Positions 46,921 through 58,980 of a stretch of 64,000 bases of DNA are shown piece after piece. Below the pieces are notes generated by a model. The model saw only the letters and a list, made by a program, of their open reading frames with translations. It made no database searches and had not been told where the DNA came from. The DNA is taken from contig NC_044550.1 in assembly GCF_007565055.1 (NCBI RefSeq), forward strand, positions 85,808,033 through 85,872,032, in the 5' to 3' direction. The translations under genes and the position numbers were made by a program. How positions within the stretch are numbered: position 1 is the stretch's first letter; every line of letters begins with the position of its first letter. Source of the stretch: Rhinopithecus roxellana (lineage: Eukaryota > Chordata > Mammalia > Primates > Cercopithecidae).

Positions 46921-47930
46921 CGGGTCAGTGGGGGACAGAGGAGGGTATCCAAATAGAATGTATAAAGTCAAAGGGAGAGAAACTTGGCCTCATTTTACAA
47001 GGTTTTGTGCCAAATCTTGGAACACCCATGCATCTCCAGTCAAGCAGGGAGAGGTTCCCATTCTGAGCAGAGTGACAGGGATGACAGTTCATTTAAACAG
47101 TCTGCTGGGCGCATTTGCTGAGTTGGAAGCCCAGGACCCAGGGAGCCTGAACAGGATGGGAAAATGTGTGTGTCCATATCACTGGTCATGAAGTGGTGGG
47201 CTTCCATATGGGCCTGCACAAACCCTTGGAAGGAAGAATGTTGACAGAGGCACATGCCTATGTAAAAGGCTTTGAGAAATGCAGCCAAGAAAAGAGCTGA
47301 ATCATCTGACTTCACCTTAGGTGACTTTGCATAGGACTAAAATCCCCGGCACAGCTCCATGTCTCAAGACCTGGACGCAGCCGGCCAGCTGGCTGGTTGG
47401 CAGTGGTCCAGAGACTGAGTTGCCTGGATGATTTGGCCCCACCCTACTCCTACCAAACAACCATTATGATAATGCAGATGCACTCAGAAAAACCGTGGGT
47501 CACCACAAGCTACAAAGGAGAGCTGGGGCTCTTTGAGGTCACAGGACTCTGCCAATTCCAACTTACCTGGGTTTTCTGTCTTGATATTATTTATGTATTT
47601 GCCCGGAAACAGCAGCTTTACTGTAAAAACTCTTGGGCAGAAGCAGTCAAATTATTTTTCCCAGGGGTCCATTGGGTACAGAAGTTGACATTGTGGGAAG
47701 GCCAGAGAATGGAATCAGTGTCATTGTAATGGCCCATCATGGCCCACTGGGCCTCCTTGGTTTAACACATTTTTCCCATACAGTTTCTTTGACTGGTAAA
47801 CTTGGACTATTCTCTGTTGATTCAAATAGCAGAGGCCATGATGAAGCCTCTTATGGGTCAGGGTTGTGAGACATGACACATTTAGTACCTATATGGTGGC
47901 CAACTCAGGCAATGATTAGCTCAGGTGATA
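46921..47930. other. Intergenic sequence
   Basis: About 1 kb of unique sequence. Frames at 46850-47191 and 47397-47729 exceed 100 codons but show no recognisable domain; the first starts inside the G-rich repeat. Confidence 0.45.
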
Positions 47931-49205
47931 TAGACTGGTGCGAAAGTAATTGCAGTTTTTACATTGTGGAAATTTGCTGTTTGATGTTGCAATACATTCA
48001 TCAATAAATGTGGTTATGTTATACATCATTTTAATGCACATTTTTCACTTTATGTGTTTTTTTGCTAAAGACATTACTTGATGTTTATTTTATATTTATT
48101 TTCGACTATGGAAATGGTGTTAGACAAAAAGCAAATTTGAATGATTTTCTTATTCGAGTTCAAAAATGGGTCGTAAAGCAGTGGAGACAACTCACAGCAT
48201 CAGCAACATATTTGGCCCAGGAACTGCTAATGAACGTATGATGCAGTGATGGTTCAAGAAGTTTTACAAAGGAGATGAGAGGGTTGAAGATGAGGAACGT
48301 AGTAGCCAGCCATTAGAAGTTGACAATGACCAATTGAGAGCAATCATTGAAGTTGATCCTCTTACAACTACATGAGAAGTTGCCCCAAAACTCAATGTCA
48401 ACCATTCTATGGTCATTCAGCATTTGAAGCAAATTGGAAAGAAAAAAGCTTGATAAGTGGATTCTTTATGAACTGAGTGAAAATAAAAGAAAAAAAATCA
48501 TTGTTTTGAAGTGTTGTATTCTCTTATTCTACTCAACATCATGAGCCATTTCTTGATCAAATTGTGACGTGTGACAAAAAGCAGATTTTATGTGTTAACT
48601 GGCGATGGCCAGCTCAGTGGTTGGACCAAGAAGAAGTTTCATAGCACTTCTCAAAGCCAAACTTGCACCAAAAAAAGGTCATGGTCACTGTTCGGTGGTC
48701 TGCTGCTGGTCTGGTCCACTACAGCTTTTTGAATCCTAGCAAAACCATTACATCTGAGAAGTATGCTCAGCAAATCAATGAGATGCACCAAAAACTCTAC
48801 TGCCTAAAATCTGCATTGGTTAACAGAAAGGACCCAATTTTTCTCCATGACAACATCGGACTGCATGCTGCACAACCAACACTTAAAAAGTTGAAGGAAT
48901 TGGGCTGCGAAGTTTTGCCTCATTCACCACACCATATTCACCAGACCTCTGGCCAACTGGATGCCACTTCAAGTATCTTGAAAATATTTTGCAGGGAAAA
49001 CACTTCCACGATGAACAGGAATGCAGAAAATGTTTTCTAAGAGTTTGTCAAACCCCAAGGCATGGATTTTTATGCTACAGGAATAAACAAACTTACTTCT
49101 CATTGGCAAAAATGTGTTGATTGTAATGGTTCCTATTTTGATTAATAAAGCTGTATTTGAGCCTAGTTATAATGATTTAAAATTCATGGTCCAAAACTGC
49201 AATTA
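47931..49205 (+). mobile_element. Hsmar1 mariner transposon, left portion
   Basis: Starts with the mariner terminal repeat 'actggtgcgaaagtaattgc' and continues through a decayed transposase to 'ccaaaactgcaatta', which is cut inside the right terminal repeat. The rest of that repeat, 'cttttgcaccaacctt', lies at 54793-54808, beyond an inserted L1. Excluding the L1 and one copy of the target duplication, the element is about 1.29 kb, as expected for Hsmar1. Confidence 0.93.
48108..49145 (+). pseudogene. Hsmar1 mariner transposase pseudogene
   Basis: The transposase would bind the terminal repeats and cut and paste the element. The ATG at 48108 opens the expected frame, but a stop occurs at codon 11, and more stops and small indels follow, so only a 125-codon piece (48663-49040) stays open. 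Recognisable parts include the N-terminal helix-turn-helix DNA-binding half (about 48160-48480) and the catalytic domain with 'LHDN' at the second Asp. The first Asp is followed by altered residues and the third catalytic Asp region reads PTGC, so that Asp is lost. Compared with the domesticated SETMAR copy known in anthropoids, this one is plainly dead and has no SET-domain neighbour. Confidence 0.92.
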
Positions 49206-49566
49206 GACTGAAACAGGTGCTGGTATCCAAAGCTGAGAGACCCATAGGCAGTTCACATCACAGTACTCTGTGCAGACAACCCCCAGCTACCAGTCCAGAG
49301 CTCGGTAGACTCACTGGGTGGCTAGACCCAGAAGAGAGACAACAATCACTGCAATTCGGCTCACAGGAAGCCACATCCATAGGAAAAGGGGGAAGTGTAC
49401 TACATCAAGGTAACACCCCATGGGACACAATAATTTGAACAATAGCCTTCAGCCCTAGACCTTCCTTCTGACCCTACCCAAATGAGAAGAAACCAGAAAA
49501 CCAACTGGTAATATGACAAAATGAAACTCTTCAACACTTCCAAAAAATCACACTAGTTCACCACCA

Positions 49567-50445
49567 ATGGATCCAAACCAAGAAGAAGTCCCTGATTTAC
49601 CTGAAAAAGAATTTAGGAGGTTAGTTATTAAGCTAATCAGGGAGGGATCAGAGAAAGGCAAAGCCCAATGCAAGAAAATCCAAAAAATGATACAAAAAGT
49701 GAAGGGAGAAATATTCAAGGAAATGGATAGCTTAAAGAAAAAACAATAGAAAATTCAGGGAACTTTGGATACACTTTTAGAAATGCAAAATGCTCTGGAA
49801 AGTCTCAGCAATGGAATTGAACAAGTAGAAGAAAGAAATTCAGAGCTCAAAGACAAGGTCTTTGAATGAACCCAGTGGAACAAAGACAAAGAAAAAAGGA
49901 ATAAGAAAAAGTGAATGAAGCCTCCAAGAAGTCTGGAGATATGTTAAATGACCAAACCTAAAAATAACCGGTGTTCCTGAGGAAGAAGAGAATTTTAAAA
50001 GCTTGGAAAACACATTTGGTGAATAATTGAGGAGAACTTTCCCAGCCTTGCTAGAGACCTAGACATCCAAATACAAGAAGCACAAAGAATACCCAGGAAA
50101 TTCATCACAAAAAGATCATTGCCTAGGCATATTGTCATCAGGTTATCCAAACTTAAGATGAAGGAAAGAATCTCTAGAGCTGTGAGACAGAAGCACCAGA
50201 TCACCTATAAAGGAAAACCTATCAGATTATCAGCAGATTTCTCAGCAGAAACCCTACAAGCCAGAAGGGATTGGGGGCCTCTCTTCAGCCTCCTTAAACA
50301 AAACAATTATCAGCCAAGAATTTTGTATCCAGCAAAACTAAGCATCATATATGAAAAAAAGGTATGGTCTTTCTCAGACAAACAAATGCTGAGAGAATAT
50401 ACCATTACCAAGCCACCACTGCAAGAACTGCTGAAAGAGCTCTAA
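49567..50445 (+). pseudogene. Older L1 ORF1 relic
   Basis: The N-terminal coiled-coil portion (49567-49749) ends at a TAG. The C-terminal RNA-binding half is open at 50119-50445 and retains 'KGKPIRLSADFSAE' and 'RILYPAKLSII'. Stops and frameshifts lie between, so no full product is possible. The C-terminal half closely parallels ORF1 of the young L1 in this window, confirming identity. Confidence 0.9.
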
Positions 50446-52489
50446 ACCTTGAAAGCAATTCCTGGAAACACAACAAAACAGAATCACACAGAACCTATAA
50501 AACAAAAATACAAGTTAAAAAGCAAAGCAAAAACCAAAAAAAAAAACCCCCAAAGTACACCAGCAACAAAGAGCATGGTGAATGAAATAGTGCCTCACAT
50601 TTCAATACTAACACTGAATGTAAATGGTCTAAATGCTCCACTTAAAACATACAGAACCGCAGAATGGATAAGAACTCACCAACCAACCATCTGCTGTCTT
50701 CAGGAGACTCATCTAACACACAAGGACTCCCATAAACTTAAAGTAAAGGGGTGGAAAAAGGCATTTCATGGAAAAAGCAAACAGGGGTAGCTATTCTTAT
50801 ATAAGACAAAACAAACTTTAAAGCAACAGCAGTTAAAAGAGACAAAGAGGGACATTATATAATGGTAAAAGGCCTTGTCCAACAGGAAAATATGACAATC
50901 CTAAACATATATGCACCTAACACTGGAGCTCCCAAATTTATAAAGCAATTACTAATAGACCTAAGAAATGAGATACACAGCACCAGAATGATAGTGGGGG
51001 ACTTCAGTACTCCACTGACAGCACTTAGGTCATCAAGACAGAAAGTCAACAAAGAAACAATGGATTTAAACTATACCTTGGAACAAACGGACTTAACAGA
51101 TATATACAGAACATTCCATCCAACAACCACAGAAGACACATTCTATTCAACAGTGCATGGAACTTTCTCCAAGATAGAGCATATGAAAGGCCATAAAACA
51201 AGTCTCAATAAATTTAAGAAAACTGAGATTATATCAATCATGCTCTCAGACCACAGTGGAATAAAACTGGAAATCAGCTTCAAGAGGAACATTCAAAACC
51301 ATGCAAATACATGGAAATTAAATAACCTGCTCCTGAATGATCACTGGGTCATAAATGAAATCAAAATGGAAATTAAAATTTTTTGAAACTGAATGACAAT
51401 AATGATACAACCTATCTAAACCCCTGGGAAACAGCAAAAGTGGTGCCAAGAGAAAAATTCATAGCCCTAAATGCCTACTTCAAAAAGACTGAAAGAGCAC
51501 AGACTGACACTCTAAAGTCACACCTCAAGGAACTAGAGAAACAAGAAGAAACCAAACTCAAACCCAGCAGAAGAAAGGAAATGACCAAGATCAGAGCAGA
51601 ACTAAATGAAATTAAAACAAAACACCACCACCAAAAATCCCACAAAAGATAAGTGAAACAAAAAACTGGTTCTTTGAAAAGAAAGATAAAATTGACAGAC
51701 CATTAGCAAGATTAACCAAGAAAGAAGAAGAGAGAAAATCCAAATAACCTCACTCAGAAAAAAAAAACCAGGAGAAATACAAAAGATCTTCAAGACTACT
51801 ATGAACATGTTTACACACATAAACTGGAAAACAGAAGAGATGGACAAATTCCTGGAAAAATACAACCCTCTTAGCTTAAATCAGGAAGAATTAGATACCC
51901 TTAACAGACCAATAACAAGCAGCGAGATTGAAATGATAATTTAAAAATTACCAACAAAAAAAAGTCCAGGACCAGATGGATTCACAGCAGAATTCTACCA
52001 TTCAAAAAACCAATCCTTTTGACACTATTCCACGAAATAGAGAAAGAAGGAACCTTCCCTAATTCATTCTACAAAGCCAGCATCACCCTAATACCAAAAC
52101 CAGGAAAGGACATAACCAGAAAAGAAAACTACAGACCGATATCCTTGATGAACATAGATGCTAAAATCCTTAACAAAATACTACCTAACCAAATCCAACA
52201 ACATATCAAAAAGATAATCCACCATGATCAAGTGGGTTTCATACCAGGGATGCAGGGATGGTTTCACAAATGCAAGTCAATAAATGTGATACTCCACATA
52301 AACAGAATTAAAAACAAAAATCACATGATCATCTCAATAGATGCAGAGAAAGCGTTCGACAGAATCTAGCACCACTTTATGATTAAAGCTCTCAGCAAAA
52401 TTGGCATACAAGGGACATACTTTAATGTAATAAAAACCATCTATGATAAACCCACAGCCAGTATAACACTGAATAGGGAAAAGTTGAAG

Positions 52490-52533
52490 GAGCGCTAAAT
52501 CTTGAAACAAATCCTGGAAACACAACAAAACAG
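52490..52533 (+). repeat. Copy of ORF1 3' end pasted into ORF2
   Basis: Matches 50437-50481 of the same element (shared run 'tcctggaaacacaacaaaac' plus flanking bases, about three differences and a one-base indel in 45). The normal ORF2 bases before 'tctcacc' are displaced. Confidence 0.85.
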
Positions 52534-54241
52534 ATGCCTAAGACAAAGAAGCCCATTCTCACCATTCCTCTTCAACATACTACTGGAAGTCCTAGCCAGA
52601 GCAGTCAGGTCAGAGAAAGAAATAAAGGGCATCCACATCGGTAAAGAGGAAGTCAAACTGTCCCTGCTTGCTGATGATGCAATTGTTTACCTTAAAAACC
52701 CTAAGGACTCCTCCAGAAAGCTCCTAAAACTGATCAAAGAATTCATCAAAGTTTCTGGATACAAGATTAATGTACACAAATCAGTAGCTCTTCTATACAC
52801 CAATAATGATCAAGGGGAGAATCAAATCAAGAACTCAACCACTTTTAAAATAGTAAAATGAAATGAAATAAAATACTTAGGAATATACTTAACCAAAGAG
52901 TCGAAAGACCTCTATAAGGGAAACTACAAAACACTGCTGAAAGAAATCATAGATGACACAAACAAATGCAAACACATCTCACACTCATGGATGGGTAGAA
53001 TCAATATTGTGAAAATGACCATACTGCCAAAAGCAATTTACAAATTCAATGCAATTTGCAACAAAATGCCACTATCATTTTTCACAGAATTAGAAAAAAC
53101 AATTATAAAATTCATGTGGAACCATAAAAGAGCCTGCGTAGCTAAAGCAAGACTAAGCAAAAGGAACAAGTCTGGAGGCATCACATTACCTGATTTCAAA
53201 CTATATTATAAGGCCATAGTCACCAAAACAGCATGGAACTGGTATAAAAATAGACACATAGACCAATGGAACAGAATAGAGAACCCAGAAATAAACCCAA
53301 ATGCTTACTGCCAACTGATCTTCAGCAAAGCAAACAAAAACATAAAGTGGGGAAAGGATACCCTTTTCAACAAATGGTGCTGGGATAATTGGCTAGCCAC
53401 AGGTAGGAGAAAGAAACTGGATCATCATCTCTCATCTTACACAAAAATCAACTCAAGATGGATTAAGGACTTAAACCTAAGACCTGAAACTATAAAAAGT
53501 GTAGACGATAACACTGGAAAAACCCTTCTAGACATTGGCTTATGCAAGGATTTCATGACCAAGAACTCAAAAGCAAATGCAGCAAAAATAAAGATAAATG
53601 GGACCTAAATAAACTAAAGAGCTTTTGCACAGCAAAAGGAACAGTCAGCAGAGTAAACAGACAACCCACAGTGGGAGAAAATCTTCACAAATCTATGCAT
53701 CTGACAAAGAGCTAATATTCAGAATCTGCAATGAACTCAAACAAGTCAGTAAGAAAAAAAACCAAACAATCCCATCAAAAAGTGGGCTAAGGACATGAAT
53801 AGACAATTGTCAAAAGAAGATATACAAATGGCCAACAAACATATGAAAAAATGCTCAACATCACCAGTGATCAGGGAAACACAAATCAAAATCACAATGC
53901 AATACCACCTACTCCTGCAAGAGTGGCCATAATAAAAAAATCAAAAAACAGTAGATGTTGGCATGGATGCGGTGAACAGGGAACACTTCTACACTGCTGG
54001 TAGAAATGCAAACGAGTACAACCACTATGGAAAACAGTATGGAGATTACTTTAAAAAACTAAAAGTAGAACTACCATTTGATCCAGCAATCCCACTACTG
54101 GGTATCTACCGAGAAGAAAAGAAGTCATTATTTGAAAAGGATACTTGCACTGTCACATGTTGATAGCAGCACAATTCACAATTGCAAAATTGTGGAACTA
54201 ACCCAAAGGCCCATCAATCCACGAGTGGATAAAGAAACTGT

Positions 54242-54273
54242 GGTGTGTGTGTGTGTGTGTGTCTGTCTGTCTC

Positions 54274-54313
<40 letters not shown>
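54242..54313 (+). repeat. (TG)n(TA)n microsatellite inside the older L1
   Basis: TG and TCTG repeats followed by (TA)n. It sits where L1 normally has 'ggtatatatacac', so the tract grew from the L1's own TATATAC seed. Confidence 0.95.
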
Positions 54314-54315
<2 letters not shown>

Positions 54316-54705
54316 GATGGAATACTATGCAGCCATAAAACGAATGAATTAACAGCATCTGCAGTGACCTGGATGAGATTGGAGACTATTATTCTAAGTG
54401 AAGTAACTCAGGAATGGAAAACCAAACATCATATGTTCTCACTGTTATGTGGGATCTAAGCTATTAGGACACAAAGGCATGAGAATGATACAACAGACTT
54501 TGAGGATGTAGGGGGAAGAGTGGGAGGGTGGTGAGGGATAAAAGACTATGAATATGGTGCAGTGTATACTGCTCTAGTGATGGGTGCACCAAAATCTCAT
54601 GAATCACTGAAGAACTTATGTAACCAAATACCACCTGTACCCCAGTAACTTATGGAAAAAAATACAAAAACTAAAATAAAATAGAGAAACAAAAAAGAAA
54701 ATTCC

Positions 54706-54746
54706 AACCGGGTGCAGTAGAAATAGCACTCTGGGAGGATCACTAA
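54706..54746 (+). repeat. Tiny Alu remnant in the L1 tail
   Basis: 'ccgggtgcagtag', then 'agcactctgggaggatcac', then an AAAC-rich tail: the extreme 5' part of an Alu with large internal deletions, sitting in the older L1's A-rich tail. Confidence 0.65.
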
Positions 54747-54792
54747 AAACAAACAAACAAACAAAAAACCAACCAACAAAACCCTGCAATTA

Positions 54793-54809
54793 CTTTTGCA
54801 CCAACCTTG
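54793..54809 (+). repeat. Hsmar1 right terminal repeat fragment
   Basis: 'cttttgcaccaacctt' is the outer part of the mariner terminal inverted repeat, complementary to the left end at 47931-47948. It is separated from its element by the L1 insertion. Confidence 0.93.
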
Positions 54810-55769
54810 AGCAATATCTGTGTGCAAAAACCTGTTCCATTCTTAGGAGAAGAGAAGAGAGGAAGCTGGCTCCCAAGAAGTATAGTGCTTATGGTTATAA
54901 AAATTGTGATTTGCTTCTTTTTTTCTTGACATAAAAAGATCAACTTAAGCTCCAAAGTGATTATTCAGAGCCAGTAGTTTAGAACACCTGACTTGCAGTA
55001 CCATTTCCCTTAACAATACCAAAAAGTGACCGTAAGAGAAAACAAATCAGAAAATGAGGTTTTTTCTTTGACACACTCATATTAGACATGATGGCATATA
55101 GTATATTACAGTTTATAAAGTGTTTCATGTGCATTTTTATATTTTATTTTTGCAACAAGTATGGATGCCCAGTTTTACAGATGTGGAAACAGTTTAAAAA
55201 GTTCAAGTGATTTGCCCAAAGGTAGACAGCTCATGAATGCAGAGCAGGGATACAAAGACACGAATTTACAATTTCTGAAACAAGGTCTGGCGTTCTTACC
55301 CTTTTTTTTTTTTTTTTTTTTTTTTCACAGCTGCCTCACTTATGTAAAGAAAGTGTTAAGTGAGTATCACTGGGAAACCTGTAGATTTTTAACTAGGGAA
55401 CACTTAAAATGGAAATAGCCTAGTAGAAATGAGGCTAATTTTCCCTCTTTGAGGAGGCAGGGAGTTCACTTAGGAAAAGCTGCACTATTAGCCAGGAAGA
55501 GCGTAATCTAGAAGGGAGAGGTCCTTTCTGTTCCTACCTCCCCTATGCTGAAGCAGAGAGGCAACTGGAGGAGATGGTATTTTTTGCCAGCCGCTGGCAC
55601 ACATTGTTAATCACATTTTGTTCTTGTTGTGTTTTTGCAGTGTAGGTCCAGGGTAGGAAGTGAGACAGGGGCGTTGAGCTTCTCTGTCCTTACTAAGCTT
55701 TCTGATAGAAGCTGCTGGAAAATTGCAAAAGGAGATGTAACATGTTCAAGTTGTCTTCTATTTTAAAAA
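54810..55769. other. Intergenic sequence with MIR relic
   Basis: MIR-like wording at about 55150-55270 ('ccagttttacagatgtggaa', 'agtgatttgcccaaagg') and a T homopolymer at about 55302-55325. No gene. Confidence 0.55.
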
Positions 55770-57180
55770 ATATTTTTGTGTAATTTCAGATGTACAGAAA
55801 AGTCACACAAATAGTATGCAGAACTCCAGTATATATTTAACCCAGATGTTTACTACATTTTCTTTTCCTTTACCCTCTTCCTCTATACATGTACAGATGC
55901 ACATATACATGCACACACACATCCCCCTGCAGATATTTTCTGAACTTTATGAGAGTAAATTACCGACATAGTGGACTTTTAAATTTGTAAATATTTGATA
56001 TAGTTTGGATATTTGTTCCCTCCAAATCTCATGTTGAAATGTGATTCCCAGTGTTGGTGGTGGGGCCTGGTGGGAGGAGTTGTGGTAGTCTGGTAGGATC
56101 CCTCATGAATGGTTTTGTGCCCTCCCCTGGTAATGAGTGAGTTCTCACTCTATTAGTTTATGCCAGAGCTGGTTGTTTTAAAAAGCCCAGCACCTCCTCC
56201 TCTCTCTCTTTTGCTCCGTCCAGCATGTGTAAAAGCTTCCTGAGGTCCTGACCAGAAGCAGATGCTGGCACCATGCTTCTTGTACAGTCTACAGAACCGT
56301 AAGCCAAAATAAACCTCTTTTCTTTAGAAAGTACCCAGCCTCAGGTATTTATAGCCATCCAAAACTGGCTACTGCAATACTTGACTACATGTTTCCTAAA
56401 ATCAGGATATTCTCTTACGTAATCATAGTGCAAATATTAAAAAACAGGAAATTAATATTGTAGATTGTTTCTCCATTTGGGCTTGTCTGATGTTTGCTCG
56501 TGTTGATATTCAGATAATGAATTTGGGGCAAAACAAGTACAGAGGTGATACTGTGTCATTTTTAGGGGACTCTATCCAGAGACATAATGATTTTGCTTTG
56601 TCCTATTACTAGTGCTGGTAGCTCTGATTTCCTCATGTCTGCCAGGTTTCTCCATGGTTAGGTTACTATTTTTTCCTTTCTATTTAATTAGTATCTGTTG
56701 GGGGAGCTAATTTGAAATTATGTAAACATCTCACTGTTCCTCAAGCTTTTACTTTGATTTTAACATGTTAAGCGATACTTTCCTGAATTAATTTTTTATA
56801 TGGTGGTTTCTTAATAGTGATTTTCTCAATATTTTATTTCTTCTATATTTATTGGTTGGTTTGCTACTATAAAAAATAGGTTTTTTCATTTTTTTAAAAG
56901 ATATTTTTATCACCATGAACTCAGATTCCTATTTTACTCAATGGGTTATATTTTTTTATTGTCATTATTTGTTTTGGTGGTTAAATAAAATGAAACCAGG
57001 ATGATAATTCTGAGGTCTGTTCAGCATCAGTTTCTTTAAGCTAGCTTTGACATGTCCCCATCATTCTTTGAGTATTTCCTTACTTTCTGTGACAGGTTGA
57101 TCCAGGCTCATTTTGCATTTTTCCAGCTCCAGCCTTAGAATCAGCCATTTCCCAAAGAAGGATCCCTGGTTTCTTTTTAT
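55770..57180 (-). repeat. Old L1M LINE, antisense, split by an MST LTR
   Basis: The left part (55770-55995) has 'cagatgtacagaaaagtcac' and 'gagagtaaattaccgacata'. The right part (56377-57180) continues with 'tttcctaaaatcaggatatt' and 'ctcttacgtaatcatag', the usual order of antisense old L1 3' sequence. The outer right boundary is uncertain. Confidence 0.55.
55996..56376 (+). repeat. ERVL-MaLR solo LTR (MST-like)
   Basis: A 381-bp TG...CA unit, 'tgatatagtttggatatttg' to 'ggctactgca'. It contains 'gccaaaataaacctctt' as polyadenylation region. Flanking atatt (55991-55995) and atact (56377-56381) are a one-mismatch 5-bp target duplication. Inserted within the antisense L1M. Confidence 0.88.
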
Positions 57181-57929
57181 ACATAGGATTTAGAAACCAA
57201 GAGCTAAGCATTAGGTGTGCTTATTGCTATAAGGGTATTATTAATTGTAGATTCTCTCAGTGAAAAGAGATAAGACATAGATATATGTGAGTTTATATAT
57301 GTAGTATGTATATAAGCACTGTGAATTCCTACTGATTTCTCCATTTCCCATTAAATGCCACAGTTTTCCCTTTTCAATATTTATAATGGCCTTCTCCAAT
57401 AGTGAGAAATAAGATGCCCAATGTCCACAATCCATTTGCTTATTTTCACAGTTCTAGAATACACAGTAATGCCAGAATTGCTTACCCATACCTCTGTGGA
57501 AAAGGAACTTATGCCCAGAGCTCAATATTTGTTCGTTCCTATTTTTCTTTAGCCTGAAGACGTACAGTCCAAATAATATATTTGGAAGTAATTTGCATTA
57601 GTTTTTTTTCCTCTTCAGTACACTTATGTTATTCATTTAAAATATATTTCAGTTTATTCTTTTCTGTATATATTCCATGTGGGTTTTTATCTTAATCTCA
57701 GAGCCGAAAGTGTTCAAAGAGGTAAACTCAGAGACATGTCGCTGTGCCACTTACTGCTTTCATCCTTTTCCATCCTCCAATCTTTTCCACTCAGTGCCTT
57801 CTGCCCCCTTACTCCAGTAAGTTCCAGTTATTAGTTCCTTATTTCTTTCCTATGTTTCTTTTTTGAACAAAGGAGAAGATACAAGGATATTTTCTTATGT
57901 ACTATTGAACCACTCCCTTTTGAAAAATT
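57181..57929. other. Intergenic sequence
   Basis: No recognised element. Confidence 0.45.
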
Positions 57930-58560
57930 TTAGTTTAATGTTTATTGACAAATATAATTGTATGTATTCACAGGGTACATAGTGATGTTTCAATACATGT
58001 AATACATAGAGATCAGATTAGAGTAATTAGCATATCCATCATCTCAAACATTTATCATTTCTTTGTTTCAGGAACATTCAGTAATAACCTCCCTCTGGCT
58101 ATTTGAAAAAATGTGTTATTGTTAACTAAAATCATCCTACAGTGTGAACCACTCTGCTTTATCATTTGTTTCTAATATTTTGCAGTGAAAAATAATGCTG
58201 ACCCTTTGCAAATATATTTTCATATTATTGGAGGTATATCTTTAAGGTAATTTCTACAAGTAGGACTCTAAGTTCAAAAGACAAGCAGGTATGTTGTTTT
58301 TCTAGATGTTACCTAATTCGCCTTCATAAGGGTTGAATCAGTTTGCATCACTTCAGCAATATGTAAGAGTTCTGGCTTTCCCACAGCTTTGCCAACAGAG
58401 TATGTTATTATACTTTAAATAACTCTACTTATGACATATTGATATAGTTTTAATCTGCATTTCTTTTATTATGAGTATGACTGAACATCTTTTCATTTAC
58501 TTCAGCTATTTGTGACATCATATATTGTTTCTGTGAATTATCTGTTCATATCCTTTATTC
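57930..58560 (-). repeat. Old L1M LINE, antisense
   Basis: 'gtttattgacaaatataatt', 'ttagcatatccatcatctca', 'ctttgccaacagagtatg' and 'ctgcatttcttttattatga' are antisense L1 3' UTR and ORF2-end phrases in the expected order. Heavily decayed; a short (TA)n follows at 58565-58578. Confidence 0.65.
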
Positions 58561-58578
58561 ATTTATATATATATATAT

Positions 58579-58980
58579 TTATTTCTCCTTATTCTTTAAG
58601 AGTTCTTTAAAAATGAGGGATACTATTATCCCTTTATCTAGGAGACATGTTGCAAATACTCTCTTTAAGTTGGTCAATTGTCTGCTGTCTGCTTAACTTA
58701 TACAAAGAAATAGTAATCTTAGCAAGTAAAGAATAAACATTCCCTTTCTATTTTGTTTAAACTATTTGTATGCTTACTAATCATTTTTACCCCATATACT
58801 ATAAAGGTAAACTTCAACAGAGATTTGAATTGATAACATTTTATAGAGAGGCATACAGCACTGCCTGTTCATTTGTTCTGGTTTGAATTCTAAAAGTGAA
58901 GAAAAATGTCAATAATAAAAGCACAAATAACTAAATGTCTCAAATTAAAAGGTTGCTTCTTCTTTTTCCCCTTTTCCTTA
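58579..58980. other. Intergenic sequence
   Basis: Possible continuation of the antisense L1 ('agttctttaaaaatgaggga', 'gttgcaaatactctcttta'); otherwise nothing recognised. Confidence 0.4.

Larger units (their letters stand above)
50575..54459 (+). pseudogene. Older L1 ORF2 relic (endonuclease/reverse transcriptase)
   Basis: Collinear with the ORF2 of the young L1 but broken into several frames: endonuclease (50449-51386, with QETH and an altered GDFS where GDFN is expected), linker (51383-51652), early RT (52019-52369, with 'SIDAEKAFDRI'), RT core (52502-52861, with LADD in place of FADD) and the C-terminal region (52991-53608 and 53963-54163). A ~44-bp copy of the ORF1 end is pasted in at 52490-52533. 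A TG/TA microsatellite has expanded at 54242-54313. Non-functional. Confidence 0.9.
49206..54783 (+). mobile_element. Older L1 (L1PB/L1MA-type), near full length, inserted in Hsmar1
   Basis: A 5.6-kb L1 bracketed by ctgcaatta (49197-49205 and 54784-54792), which lies inside the mariner right terminal repeat. It has a short 5' UTR remnant (49206-49566), ORF1 and ORF2 relics with many stops, a 3' UTR and an A-rich tail. ORF1 starts MDPNQEEVPDLPEKE, unlike the young L1PA type, which indicates an older primate subfamily. It must be younger than the Hsmar1 copy it interrupts. Confidence 0.9.

Noticed and set aside
48663..49040. 125-codon mariner transposase frame as a possible domesticated gene
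   Set aside because: It lacks the N-terminal half, is preceded by stops, has lost a catalytic Asp, and has no SET-domain exon or other host fusion nearby.
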